Positions 12,601-23,359 of a DNA stretch of 64,000 nt are shown piece after piece. Below the pieces are notes generated by a model. That model did no database searches. It had not been told where the DNA came from and saw only the letters and a program-made list of their open reading frames with translations. How positions within the stretch are numbered: position 1 is the stretch's first letter; each line of letters starts with the position of its first letter. The position numbers were made by a program, and so were the translations under genes. This DNA comes from Limnanthes douglasii subsp. nivea (taxonomy: Eukaryota; Streptophyta; Magnoliopsida; Brassicales; Limnanthaceae): contig JAUPFV010000002.1 in assembly GCA_036936605.1 (NCBI GenBank), positions 333,473,215 to 333,537,214 on the forward strand, in the 5' to 3' direction.

Positions 12601-12991
12601 AAGTTTAGAGTGAATAACCTCAGATGCAACAACCAATATGAAAGTTGTCAGTTCAACATACACGTACCTTGAAGAGCTCAAATAACTCTTCGGGTCATGC
12701 CTTTTACTATCTAGTAGCCACCTTGAGCTTGACTATCTTCCAGATCTACACACGCTTCTTGTAAATATTTCTTTGATGGCTTATATCACTTTAAGATACT
12801 AGCAGATTTTCAATCCACGTGACTCCATTTCAATCTTAAGTGTGTCATTTCTGTCAGATTTGGGTTCAAGCATTTCAACACTCAAACCAGGATAATCATT
12901 CTTGTTGAATGTCATATCCATGTTGACCATACAATTCCTATAACCGTCTTTAGGTCACCATAACTTGTAACCTTTAACGAATTCTGAATAC

Positions 12992-13345
12992 CTAATGAAT
13001 AAGAACTTCAAGGCTGTTAGTTGCAGCTTGTACTGTCTGATATATGCATAAAAAAATCAACAACGCTTTTAGATTTGAATAATCCGAAGGCTTCTCGTAC
13101 CATATTTCCTTTGGGGTTTTCAAACCAATCATAGTAGATGTAGATCTATATATGAGATAACATGTAGTGATTATTGGTTCATCCCAACACTGGATCGGGA
13201 CCTTAGCAGTAATATCCATGCACCTCACTCTCTCAAGAATAGTTATGTTCATACTTTTAGCAAGACCATTATGTTGTGTGGACTGAGCTATCCATGCTAC
13301 TTTTTCAGTAGTCAGTAAATTCAATCGCAAAAAATTCAAGACCAT
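12992..13345 (-). pseudogene. Copia remnant I1: integrase core
   Basis: An open minus-strand frame of 117 codons reads STQHNGLAKSMNITILERVRC, WDEPIITTCYLIYRSTST and GLKTPKEIWYEKPSDYSNLK. This is the C-terminal half of a copia integrase catalytic core ('PQQNGLAERMNRT...' in intact elements). The catalytic Glu region is altered (NGLAKSMN for NGxAERxN). Integrase would insert cDNA into the chromosome. No function is expected here. Confidence 0.85.
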
Positions 13346-15000
13346 TGTTTAGCTTGAACTTGTTTACGACTCTACCATTTTGTTTTTCAACCATGATCCT
13401 ATATTGTTTGAACATATTAAAATCTTATCCCTTCAAATTGGATAGAAAAATTCATAACTTTTTTAAGTAATCATCAATGATTGACATAAAATATCTATTA
13501 CATCTATGAGGCTTAACCCTTGCAGGCCGCAATAGATCATCATGTATGTAGTCAAGGTTCTCATTGTTGTGCGCTCAGATCTTACAAACTCGACTCTGTT
13601 AATTTTGATGTACAACAGGTTTGATAAAATTCCAAGCCTTTCAGTTTATCTTTTCCAAACAAACTTTACTTCTAGAACTCCAATAATCTTTTTTAGTAAC
13701 ATTCATCAACCTCATATGCCATAGGGTTATACGATCTACTGGTCTTGCAGACAAGCCAACCACTATGCCTACAACAGTATCACCGATCAAAGAATACATA
13801 CCATTAAATAGTTTCCTTTTTTATTAAATTCATAAAACCTTTAATAATTTTCATGTAACCATTTTTAACTTTTATAAAAAAGCTAAGTTGTCTAGCATGC
13901 CAAGGGAAATTAGATTTTTTCTCAGATTGGGAGCTTACCTCAGATTTTTTAAAATCTGATCACATCTATCAAGCATACAAATCTTCACCGATCAAATTTT
14001 AGCTATCTTGCAAGTCTTGTTATTGCTAAGTAACACAATGCCTATATTATTATCTCGAAATGAGTGAAACCAGTCCCGGTGTGGACTAATATGGAATAAG
14101 TATCTCGAATCCACTCCCTCTGGCCTTCGTTTAAAGAATGCATCATAACATATGCAGAGTCATATCCTTTAGATGCAACAAAAACATCCCCATATCATCT
14201 GATTTATAATCACACTGCCTTCTCAGTCATCAAGGACACTCTTTATTAAAATGGCTCAGGTTCTCACAAAAATGACATCTAATCATGGATATATCAATAT
14301 TATTTGTTGATTTTGATCAAGATTTTACTCTAACCTTATTAATATCACTTTTTATGATTTCTCTCTGATGTTTAAAGCTTCATGGATAGTTCAAGAACTC
14401 TCATCCTTTCCTTATTGTATAAGTTCTAACTTTTTGGAACTAATTACAGGTTCCAATTCATCAACCAACAAAGTTTTTTTGTTATATTGTGTAATATCCT
14501 TCAATTATCCATATACAAAAGGCAATGAGTTTAAAAAGATCTATGAATGATTTTCATCAATGATTTCCTAACCGATGTATGCCAAATAGATCACTATTTT
14601 GGGGAATTCATCAAGGTTAAGATCAAGAGGATAATCCTCATGCATCTTAAAACTAAAGAATTTTGCCTTCAAATATATTCAATTTATTAGGGAATTTGTC
14701 ATGTACATTATCTCTAATTTGTTGCAGACTCCATATGTTTAATTGTATTTTGAACATATCAGATAAAGAATGACCATGTTGTAAGAAGTTTCAAGAATTT
14801 CGTGCTTCTCAGCCTGAACCAATATTTCAAGTAACTTAGTATTTTCTACTAGGCATGAGGCAACATTCTGTTGAACTAGGACTGCTCACATCCGTTGTCT
14901 TTACCATGCGCTTATGAAATTATCATGCTTATACAAAAAATCTATTCGATTAATTAAGGTCTCAAACTTATCGTTCCTAGAACAACGTCACTAAAACTGA
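13346..15000 (-). pseudogene. Copia remnant I1: gag, zinc knuckle and protease
   Basis: No long frame survives, but short motifs place the domains. At 14239-14280 the minus strand reads CHFCENLSHFNKEC, an intact CX2CX4HX4C zinc knuckle of gag. At about 14110-14000 it reads EWIRDTYSILVHTGTGF, a decayed WILDSG protease segment, followed by SNNKTCK. Between 13350 and 14000 lie remnants of GAG-pre-integrase. The gag N-terminus cannot be bounded, and 15000 is approximate. Confidence 0.6.
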
Positions 15001-15830
15001 CTCCAATGATACACGAGGAAGACGGTCTTTACCTATGTATCATCTCCAATAGGAAGGGAAATGAAACTTTTTGGAGGGTCCAATCACTAAAAAGTCCCCA
15101 AAACGGTAGCGGGGCAATACCTCGCTCTCGTTATCATTTTGGTACAATGAATGTTCCATTGTTGACTGCCATTAGACAACCATTTGCACGATAAAACCAA
15201 ATTCATTTTTTCATATTTTATAACTTTGTCATATTTGTTTCGATATTTGTAAAAAAAAATCACTCCACCAAATTTTTTTATTTCTTTTGTAGCGATTAAA
15301 TGACTAGTCATTTGGGTATTTCAATTTTTTTCCAGAAATCTAAAATAGAATATAATTTTTTAAATATTTTAGGTATATTTTGTTTGTTATTGGAAAAATA
15401 ATCCGAGACCACCAATAATTTTAGTTTTTTTATAACGGTCAAAATGAATGGTTACTTCAATATATTATGAAAATGTAAGTAAATGAGAAATTTAAAACTA
15501 ATAGTAGATAAAAACTTCAAAAAATACATAGATATAATTAAAAATTATAAAAAAATACAATAAAAAATTAATAATACTTTATAAGATATAAGATTTCAAT
15601 ACAATAGTTCTACTATTATAATATATATATATATTCTATTAATAAGTTGAAATAGAATGATGTAGATGAATAGGTAAAAAGATAGTGACATGTTTTTAAA
15701 ATATTAAAATATGATGAATTGAAAAAAATGGTTGGAGTAAGTTAGGAAGAAGATGACAAAAATGGTAACTAAAGTGTTAAAATGACAAAAGAGAAATGAG
15801 AGGTTGAAGAATGCCTAAGCATATAGTAAT
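15001..15830. other. AT-rich spacer
   Basis: A short ORF at 15006-15194 (62 codons) matches no family I know. From 15200 to 15830 the sequence is strongly AT-rich with poly-A and TA runs (for example 15620-15640) and no coding signal. Confidence 0.4.
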
Positions 15831-16269
15831 TGTACTAAAAATAAAATAGAGAAATTATAGAGTAAGAGAAAGTAGAACACAAAGATTTATATTGGTTCAA
15901 CAACTTGCCAATGTCTACTTTGAGATATAATAAATTTAATCCTCATAGTTGTTCAACAGTAACAACAGTTTACAAGAGTGACATATAGGAAAAATACATT
16001 GTTTACAAAAAATCCAAATCCAGAGCTCACACTCGATACTCTTCTAAGATCACTCTATACTCTACTAAGTATTTTCTTTCAAAATATATGTTGTACACTC
16101 CACCAAAGTAACATATAGTTCTTCAAATTCCCAAAATTAATATTTATAATGCGTGGTATCAATCTATCTCCAAAACAGAATGTAACAAAATCATAAACAA
16201 ATAACCATTTCTTTTACAAGAATGAGCAATTGATTATTCTGTAACAGCAGATCGATCTGACCACTAACA
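15830..16269 (-). repeat. Probable 3' LTR of copia remnant I2
   Basis: On the minus strand it begins TGTTAGTGGTCAG (16269 downward), preceded by AGTAGAAGG, a fitting polypurine tract. It ends near 15830 in a segment with the 'GACATTGGCAAGTTGTTGAACC' style sequence common near copia LTR ends. There is no second LTR in the window to confirm it. The inner edge is approximate. Confidence 0.5.
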
Positions 16270-16830
16270 CCTTCTACTAGCATTCACACTTAAAATCTCA
16301 AGTCCAAACTCTCAACCTCTTGGCTAGTGCAGACTTTACCTTATATGTAGTTCTTTAGTCCAAAGGAACCTTCTCCTCCCCCGAAAACCCCATGCATATT
16401 AACTCGTTCGACTTTACTAGTTTCTTCCCAACCATAGTAACCAATGCATTTGCTAAAGGCTTACGAACATATAGACCTTCTCGGTTTGACCAATAACTTC
16501 ACACCTGAAGCAATCATTTCCTAAGATGATAAAATTATCGTATAAGCATTTGCTCGGCTTTAACAAAGCCTTCATGCTAAAATGTCCAATAGTTAAACCC
16601 ACAAAATCGATTCTTGGGAAATTCCTAGGCCAATATAAACGATGCTTCGGCGACACCTGTGCTAATACACATGATGCATTCCATCAGTCATATTTTGTTC
16701 ACAAAGTCAGAACCATACTTTTCTTCAGCTTGGTTTTAAATTGACGAAATAAAATACAGTTGTGGCTCTTCCTAACCCTCTACAAGGGCCTCATATGCTT
16801 TAAATTTAAAACAAGTTCAAGGAGTGATTG
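16270..16830 (-). other. Undetermined stretch between I2 RNase H and its LTR
   Basis: A minus-strand ORF of 67 codons at 16453-16656 (begins MSPKHRLYWP) is not recognised. It may be the 3' untranslated part of I2 or an unrelated fill-in. Nothing firm is seen. Confidence 0.3.
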
Positions 16831-17545
16831 AACTTGTTCAGTGTCACTGGTTTTGTAAACCTATTTGTTGGGTTGTCATCTGTATGAACATATTTTTAGC
16901 ATAATCTGTCTATTTCCAAAAACACTTTGTATAAAATGGAGTTTAACATCAATTTCCTTAGTCCGTTCATGAAACATATGATTCGTTGACAAGTGTACTA
17001 CACTCTAGTTATCAAAGTGCACAATCATAATTCTGTTCTTAACCCTAACCTTCTTCAGCAGTCCTTTCAACCATATAACTTTCTTTATGATTTTGGTAAC
17101 AGTAATATATTAAGCTTTAGTAAATGACAATGCTGCATCGAGTTGAAGTTCGGGTTTCCAACTTACAAACTAACGAACAACACAAATACATATCCAATCA
17201 AAGATTTGATACTATCTAGACAACCAATATGATCAAAATTAATAAAACTCCCAGCACCTTCCAGTCTCAAAATAACCTCTTCATACATCAGTCCCTGACT
17301 AGTAGATCCATTGATGTACCTCATAACCCACTTAACAGTCGGCCCATGTTCCCTAGCCGTCTTCAACATGAATTTTCTCACTAAGCTCGAAGCATGAGCC
17401 AAATCAGGCATACTACAGACCAAAACATACATTACATTTCCCACAATATTGGAATAAGAAACATCTTCCATTTTCATCATCTCCACACCTTCAACATCAA
17501 TAATTAAAGATGTTAGTTTAAATTGTTGAGCAATGTGACAAGTGA
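16831..17545 (-). pseudogene. Copia remnant I2: end of RT and RNase H
   Basis: The open minus-strand frame 17486-17163 reads VSYSNIVGNVMYVLVCSMPD, RKFMLKTAREHGPTVKWVMRYI and SLIGYVFVL. Further on (about 17160-16870) it reads ALSFTKA, VIWLKGLLKKV, IVHFDNxSVVHLSTNHMFHER and KEIDVKLHFIQ, the ordered RNase H blocks of Ty1/copia. It starts abruptly at about 17545 where its relative I1 continues, so the 5' part of the element is lost. Confidence 0.85.
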
Positions 17546-18090
17546 TTGAAGAGAAACAATGATTTGATGCAGATTTTGACTTGTATAAAAGAGAAAATAG
17601 AGAAGAAATAAGATGAAATAATAATTAAAATACATGGTAGAAATAGTAAGTTGATATACTTAATAAATACATTTAAATTATTAACAAAAATTAGATATTA
17701 AACTGTAATAAGCATATTTGGATATTTGTTGTTAGTTGATCAAACTTAAAATATCAAATTTTAATTTTTTTGGTTTGAATATAAAATATTATTGTACTAT
17801 AAGTAATAAATCATCTTATTTTTATATAATAAATGACAAAATAAACAAGGTAAATTACAGATAATTATTTGAATTTTGAAGTTTACCAAAAATCACATGC
17901 AATATAAAATTTTCAAACAAGATCTTTGAAAACACAATATACACACACATATAACCTTAAACTAGTCACTAAAATTAAAATTTTATTTGTTATTTTTAAC
18001 CTTCAAAATTCCATATCTTTCAAATCCTATCTTAAAAAAAATAACAAAAACACATATTTCTATTTTTTTAAAGACGAACAAAACGAAATC
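17546..18090. other. AT-rich spacer before the tandem array
   Basis: Very AT-rich DNA without coding signal. From about 18090 the first degenerate copies of the 'cgcaac...attac' motif of the downstream array appear. Confidence 0.5.
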
Positions 18091-19135
18091 CATGAGTGAT
18101 GTTTGGAGAATTGTTTTTTCAAGACCAAATTCGCAACCAAACTCTTTTTAATTTGCAACTAAACAACAATTATTTTTTATAAACCAAATTACACTTAATT
18201 TCTAAATGAAATAATAATTCTTTTTTTCATACTTATTTCATAAGAAATTGCACGTAATTTCGTAACTATAATTTTAAAAGTGTTTTCACCGTAAAAGTGT
18301 ACATCTTTTTCGCAACTGGAGAAAATTTAGTTGTTTTGCATCCAAATTACACATATGTCACAAAACAAATTTGTATTTTTTGTTTCACACAACCAGACTT
18401 ATTTAGCAAATAAAATCATATTTCCATAACTATTTTTTTTACTTTTGCATCATATTTGCACGTATTTTCGCAACTAAACAAAATTTGTTTTTTCAGAAAC
18501 CACATTACATGTAATTTTGTAACTAAAAATGGTTATTTATTCGCAACCGAATTACACGTAATTTTGCATTTAAACAACACTTTTTTTGCAAGTAATTAAA
18601 CGTAATTTCGCAACATATTTACAAGTATTTTTGCAACTAAACATTTTTTTTCGCAACCACATTACACGTAATTTTGCAGCTAAAAAAAGCTGTTTATTCG
18701 CAACCGAATTACACATAATTTCGCATCTAAACAACGCTTTTTTGCCACTAATTACACGTAATTTCGCAACATATTTACAAGTATTTTCGCAACTAAATAA
18801 TTTATTTTCGCAGCCACATCATACGTAATTTTGCAGCTAAAAAAAGTTATTTATTCGCAACCGAATTACACATAGTTTCGCATCTAAACAACGCTTTTTT
18901 TTTGCCACTAATTACACGTAATTTCGCAACAGATTTACAAGTATTTTTGCAAGTAAATAATTTTTTTTCGCAGCCACATTACACGTAATTTTGCAGCTAA
19001 AAAAAGTTATTTATTCGCAACCGAATTACACATAATTTCGCATCTAAACAACGCTTTTTTCCCACTAATTACACGTAATTTCACATCTGAACAACATATT
19101 TTTGTGCAAAACCAATTTACACGTAATTTCGCATC
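18090..19135. repeat. Minisatellite array, ~157-bp higher-order unit built of ~40-bp subunits
   Basis: Three well-matched units start at 18593, 18749 and 18909, and a partial fourth at 19066 (periods 156, 160 and 157). Each begins TAATTAxACGTAATTTCGCA and runs through four related sub-blocks of the form TTCGCAACCxxATTACACGT. More decayed ~40-bp copies extend left to about 18090 and right to about 19135. There is no coding meaning: the 80-codon frame at 18586-18828 simply translates the repeat. Confidence 0.9.
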
Positions 19136-19650
19136 TGAAAAAAAATCAAAAAATATTTTATAAATCTAGTTTTGTTCGTCTTACAATCTAAAACCAATAA
19201 TATTTTTTAATTTTTTGTTGGAGTTATAATTTAAAATATACCTAATTTGAAAAAAAATTAAAGACAATAAATACACGGTTTAAAATATATTAAAATTAAA
19301 ATTTAGTATTTACATATTAAAATTAAAATTTAGTATTTACATATTAAAATATTTGTAGGAATATATCAATATCTGTGTAAGTGATATTTCATTGGATGTG
19401 AGAGATCGAGAGAAAGACTGATGTCTTCAAATGCTTAACTTGTTGTGGAAATTAGAGCCTTTAAAAGAAGAAGAATACTGAGTCTTTGGAACCAAACTTG
19501 TCTCTTCTTCTCTCTCATTAGTGTGCTATTCACTACTACTTGAGTGGTCTTGGCAGCTTTTTCTTTTTCTTTATTTTCTATTGATTGTTGAATAATGAGA
19601 ATAAAAAGAAACGAGAGAATAGAGAGATGAGAGATACATAGTTCTTGGAG
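19136..19650. other. AT-rich DNA upstream of the MIR166-like hairpin
   Basis: Contains two tandem copies of a ~26-bp AT-rich piece at about 19295-19345 (TTAAAATTTAGTATTTACAT). From 19400 the base composition changes to CT/GA-rich, as in a transcript leader. This stretch could hold the promoter of the primary microRNA. I see no unambiguous TATA box. A minus-strand ORF at 19435-19716 is probably chance. Confidence 0.35.
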
Positions 19651-19667
19651 AAAGGAAAAGGGTGTGT

Positions 19668-20141
19668 GGAATGAACCCTGATCCAAGATCATTGTCTTGT
19701 TTTTTTTTCTCTTCAATTTTATGTCATAACTTTAAGTGTTGCTCTTGTGCATGTGAAAATATGTATTTCCTTTTTGTCTCTTAAACACAATAAAAAAAAA
19801 GAAAAAAATATGGTTTTCTGTATGAATCTTGATTTACTAGTATCTAAGTGTTTGAGCTCTTGTTTTTATACAGTAAATCTCTCAAAAACTGAAGATGTTT
19901 TCTTGAAGAAAAAAAAAGGGTTTGGCATGAATCTTTGGTTCAATATCCTTGTCTTGTTTATTCTGCTAATGCTTAAGTCAATTATTTTTGTATTTTTGTT
20001 CAAGTTTGAAACTAAATGAATCTTATAAATCCAAGATCCTCGTTTTGCTAACAAATGTTTGGATTTTTCTTTTGAGTTTTATGATTTTAAACAAAACAAT
20101 AACTATTAGGGTTTGATGCAATCTTGATCCAAGATCCATCT
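19668..20141 (+). repeat. Degenerate tandem copies of the MIR166-like 5' arm
   Basis: Five related blocks start near 19669, 19821, 19924, 20014 and 20113 (spacings about 150, 104, 91 and 98). They share the pattern TGAATC...TGATCCAAGATC, several followed by TTGTCTTGTTT. The first pairs best with the mature arm (19 of 22), and the last pairs with about 16 of 22. They appear to be repeated duplications of a ~100-bp unit that carried the star arm. Confidence 0.65.
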
Positions 20142-20214
20142 CTTCTTTCTTTCTCTAGTACTTTAAATTTACTTTCCTTTTGGTTAGCCTTGAAAACAAT
20201 TTTGATTAATGATC

Positions 20215-20235
20215 TCGGACCAGGCTTCATTCTTC
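20215..20235 (+). ncRNA. Mature miR166-like sequence (3' arm)
   Basis: A 21-mer with 5' U, identical to canonical miR166 over positions 1-18 and changed at 19-20. The seed and the cleavage-site region are intact, so pairing with HD-ZIP III sites would be little affected. Confidence 0.8.
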
Positions 20236-20258
20236 ACACCAACTTTTCCTCACTAGTT

Positions 20259-20620
20259 TACAACAGCTAATCACAGGTATGATCAACTGCATACTATCAG
20301 CTATTTAAGTTTCTTGATTAGGCGCAGGTATGGACTCTATATGTATATATTTTTTCTGATTTGTTTTAGAGCATGATTTACTAGTTCAGATCTTGATTTA
20401 CAAATATAAGATACACTTCTCTTTTTAAGTGAGTTTATATTTTTTGTTATTGTTTGTACTTAATGGAATTAGATGTTTGATGCTTAATTTCTTTCATTCC
20501 TCCATATAAGTGTTGGGATCTCTATCAGTCCGTGTGCAATTAGGGTAACATTATAGTAGTTCCAACGTTGAGGAACAATTTTCTTGGGAGGTAGTCCAAC
20601 CAAAGCGTTTACAAGTAGGC
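20259..20620 (+). other. Region downstream of the hairpin
   Basis: AT-rich, with a short imperfect inverted repeat GTATGATC...GCATAC at 20278-20295. It could be the 3' part of the primary microRNA transcript. No gene is seen. Confidence 0.3.
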
Positions 20621-20627
20621 CGACAAA

Positions 20628-20837
20628 TTGTCGACAACCAAGGCATCAAACGGAGGAGGCATCAGGAGGAGCAACACACTTCGGAAGAATGCAGGTTGGC
20701 CAAAGGAGAAAGGGCCATCAGTCAGGGAAAGCTATTTGTCCTTAGGTGTCTCAGTCCCCTTATTCTTACTACAGGCGGCCAAAGAATTACCACCTTTTGA
20801 TCTCTTGGTAGGAGGCTCCTTCTTTTGTAATGTATGA
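20628..20837 (+). CDS. Unrecognised 69-residue ORF in a GC-richer island
   Basis: The ORF runs from ATG at 20628 to a stop at 20837 and encodes a small basic protein (begins MSTTKASNGGGIRRSNTLRK, then GWPKEKGPSVRESYLSLGVS and a hydrophobic LFLLQ stretch). The block 20520-20840 is clearly less AT-rich than its surroundings, which suggests a decayed exon or captured coding fragment. I recognise no domain, signal peptide or family. It may be part of a longer broken gene, since the frame upstream of the ATG holds stops. Function unknown. Confidence 0.3.
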   Translation: MSTTKASNGGGIRRSNTLRKNAGWPKEKGPSVRESYLSLGVSVPLFLLQAAKELPPFDLLVGGSFFCNV

Positions 20838-20957
20838 TCTCCTGATTTCTAACTCACTAGTTGATGATGTAGGGTTTTAAAAACATAAACCACTATAGAT
20901 ATGCTAGCTGTTTTTCACTTGATATTTAGTTGTTTTTCTACACTATTAAATCACAAG

Positions 20958-21000
<43 letters not shown>

Positions 21001-21839
21001 GGTATATGTAAAGAATAAGGTATGTTTTTTATTTTATAGATAAAACCTCATGGAAGCCATATTTTCATTCTATGGATTATAAAATTATCAATTTTTTTTG
21101 TTATTTCTTTTTTGTGTTAGGATGTAAAAATCTATTTATTTAATGTTATCTGTTGAAAAAATGGCCATTTTCTTAAGAAAATTAACTATCTTAATATAAA
21201 CAAGTGTAATGTAAATCAAAACCAAAATACAAATTAGATCATCGTACATATATAGACTTGATGCATGTAATTAGGTCATGTAAATTAGTGTGAAATAAGC
21301 ATCCTATCGTTTTTAAGAGTAACCAAACTTATAGTTAGTTCTTTTTGTGAAATAGAATTAAGGAGAAGACACCCGAAATTTTAAAAAGTTTAATGGGAGA
21401 AAGAACTAGAACATAGATTACGGGTTATATATAATTAATCAAGATTACCCCAAACCCTACTTTACTTTGTTTCATTCAAAATCATAAAACTATGTAAATA
21501 TCCTTAACTTTATCAAACCAAAACTAAAAAGAAAAGGAAACAATGATATTGATTAGTAAGACTAAACCCTAATACTAATTCTTAAAACACGGATATTGGA
21601 AAACATATTTCTGTAGGTTTTAACTAATTTGGAATGTAAACAAAAGAAATTAAAGATAAATATACCCATCCTGTTTCATTTGTTAGTCTATCTAATACTC
21701 TTGTATCACATGCATCATGCATAAGGAGAATAAGGATTAAAAGGATAATAATTTCTTGATTTCTTTGTCAATTTTTATTAATCCGAAGTTAAAGTTAAAA
21801 GTTTGGATAAAGATAAATTAAAAGTTTGAAGAAGATAGA
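20838..21839. other. AT-rich spacer with a (TA)n microsatellite
   Basis: A perfect dinucleotide (TA)n run of about 38 bp lies at 20960-20997. The rest is AT-rich without coding or repeat signal, except a ~60-bp block at about 21705-21765 (contains ATGCATCATGCATAAGGAG) that recurs at 38365-38425. Confidence 0.5.
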
Positions 21840-22110
21840 GACTAAAAACCTTATTAAGTTATTGGGTATGACACTTGTTGCATTCGTGCCACTAATTTCT
21901 TTTCGTCTTTAAAATGAGTCGTGTCACTAATTTGCTTTCGTCCCTAAAACGAGTTATTGGTGTTTCAAATCGTTGTATTTTTGTCACTGGTGCGTTCAAA
22001 TTGACACGGAGCTGACACGTGTCACCCCATTATACCCAAGTTTGTTGCACATATGGTCACTTTTTTATTTCTTCAAAAAAATACCCCTGATTAATGGTTC
22101 AACCTTTTTA
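21840..22110 (+). repeat. Left terminal inverted repeat of the MULE-like element
   Basis: Pairs with the reverse complement of 23360-23577 with roughly 80 percent or better identity by eye. The outer 40 bp are the least conserved. Confidence 0.8.
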
Positions 22111-22259
22111 CTTCACACGTTTATTTTTTACTCTAATCTTTTACTGAAATAGATTTATTTTTTCACTTTTAACCCCAACTCTTTTATTTACTTTTAATAT
22201 TTAATATTTAGTTTTTACTTTTACCTTTTACTTATTTACTACTTCTTATCTTCTTTAAA

Positions 22260-23270
22260 ACCTTAATTATTATCTCTACAAAACCAGTGAAGAAATCACC
22301 ATCGAAGAAGCATAAATCTCTCGGTCGCCGCCGTTGATCTCCCAACCAAACCTACTCTCGTGCCAAAACAACACTGTCGTTGTCTCGTCTATTTTCTTCT
22401 CTTCTCTTCTTGTTTCTTTATATTCAAATCAAATCTTCAAGTTTGAATCTGTAGACGACTTATTTACGCTCAAAAACCCTAAAATTCTCTCAGTCCCTTC
22501 ACTCTTCACTCACCAGTTACTGACTCACCATTAGTTATCTTAGCCTTGAACTCAAATCTAACTAAAATACTTGTTTCTTGTTTGTTCGGCATTATCGAAT
22601 TCGTTTCAAGGACATCAATATCAACCTGGCTACGGATTTCAAGCCGTTTGATAGCAGTGGTTAGTTTGCTAGTTGATCGATGACCTTGATATCGTTTTGT
22701 ATAAATGGATTTATGCTTTTTGCTGCAATTTTCTGATAATTTTCGGAATTTAGTATATTAGGGTTTTCACCTTTAGAGTTTGGGCGAATAGTTTACATGT
22801 TCCCTTGTAATGTTGTATCTAACTGGACATTTTAGTTGTTGTTTTAAATTGGGTATTCTATAAAATCGAGATGAAATTATTTTTTTTTTGTTTTATTTTG
22901 CACTGGGTCAGCTATAACTTCGTTACTTCTGGCATTGTTCATATGCAGTCTTCCCTTTTGAAGTTTGTTTTAAGTGTATAGTATAATTGATGAAACTCTC
23001 TTGTGAGAGCTATAAAAAGTAATTGCGTTTGGGATTTTAACATCATTTCCTAGTGAGAACGAAACTCTCTTGTGAGAGCTATTCGACGAATAAACTGAGA
23101 CTAGAAAATGAAAATCAAACATATAATTGTTGTTTGAAAATTAAAAATCAGAGAATTGGGAACTGATTTTGATATGTGGGCTTGTATAAATCTCCATTTG
23201 TTTCTCACTGCAGGGATTCTTACTAATCAGAAGAACCATAATACGCGTGTGCATGGATAGAGAAGAAGTT
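22260..23270 (+). other. Transcript-like interior of the MULE-like element
   Basis: 22260-22550 is CT-rich and looks like the leader and first exon of a plant gene (CTCGGTCGCCGCCGTTG, then CTTCTCTTCTCTTC). An ORF of 66 codons lies at 22334-22534 (begins MISQPNLLSC) and matches no family I know. 22700-23210 is T-rich and intron-like. Two direct copies of GAAACTCTCTTGTGAGAGCT, each containing a CTCTCxxGTGAGAG-type palindrome, lie at about 22993 and 23062. This fits a captured host gene fragment, but the donor gene is not identified. Confidence 0.4.
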
Positions 23271-23359
23271 CAAGACTAAATAAGAGTAAAATTAAAAGTA
23301 AAAGTAAAAATAAAAGTAGAAAGTAAAAATAAGAAAGTAAAAAATAAAAATAAAATAAA

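Larger units (their letters stand above)
19651..20258 (+). ncRNA. MIR166: MIR166-like microRNA precursor with a very long loop
   Basis: The 21-nt segment 20215-20235 begins TCGGACCAGGCTTCATTC and matches plant miR166 at 19 of 21 positions, differing only at positions 19 and 20 (TT for CC). Its partner arm at 19664-19690 (GAATGAACCCTGATCC) pairs with it with about three mismatches. Pairing continues on both sides: AGATCATT (19687-19694) with AATGATCT (20207-20214), and AAGGAAAAG...GGTGTG with CACACC...CTTTTCCTC. The mature strand is on the 3' arm, as in known MIR166 genes. miR166 in land plants guides cleavage of class III HD-ZIP mRNAs that set leaf polarity and vascular and meristem fate. The loop of about 510 nt is far longer than usual. 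Expression cannot be judged from the sequence. Confidence 0.8.

Noticed and set aside
18586..18828. 80-codon plus-strand ORF
   Set aside because: It translates the ~157-bp tandem repeat (repeated ITRNFATYLQVF), so it has no independent support as a gene.
18090..19135. CRISPR-like array
   Set aside because: Units are contiguous and diverged with no unique spacers, and the context is a plant nuclear genome.
19435..19716. 93-codon minus-strand ORF overlapping the MIR166-like 5' arm
   Set aside because: Low-complexity Lys/Leu/Ser content in CT-rich leader-like DNA, no domain; the hairpin explains the conserved part.
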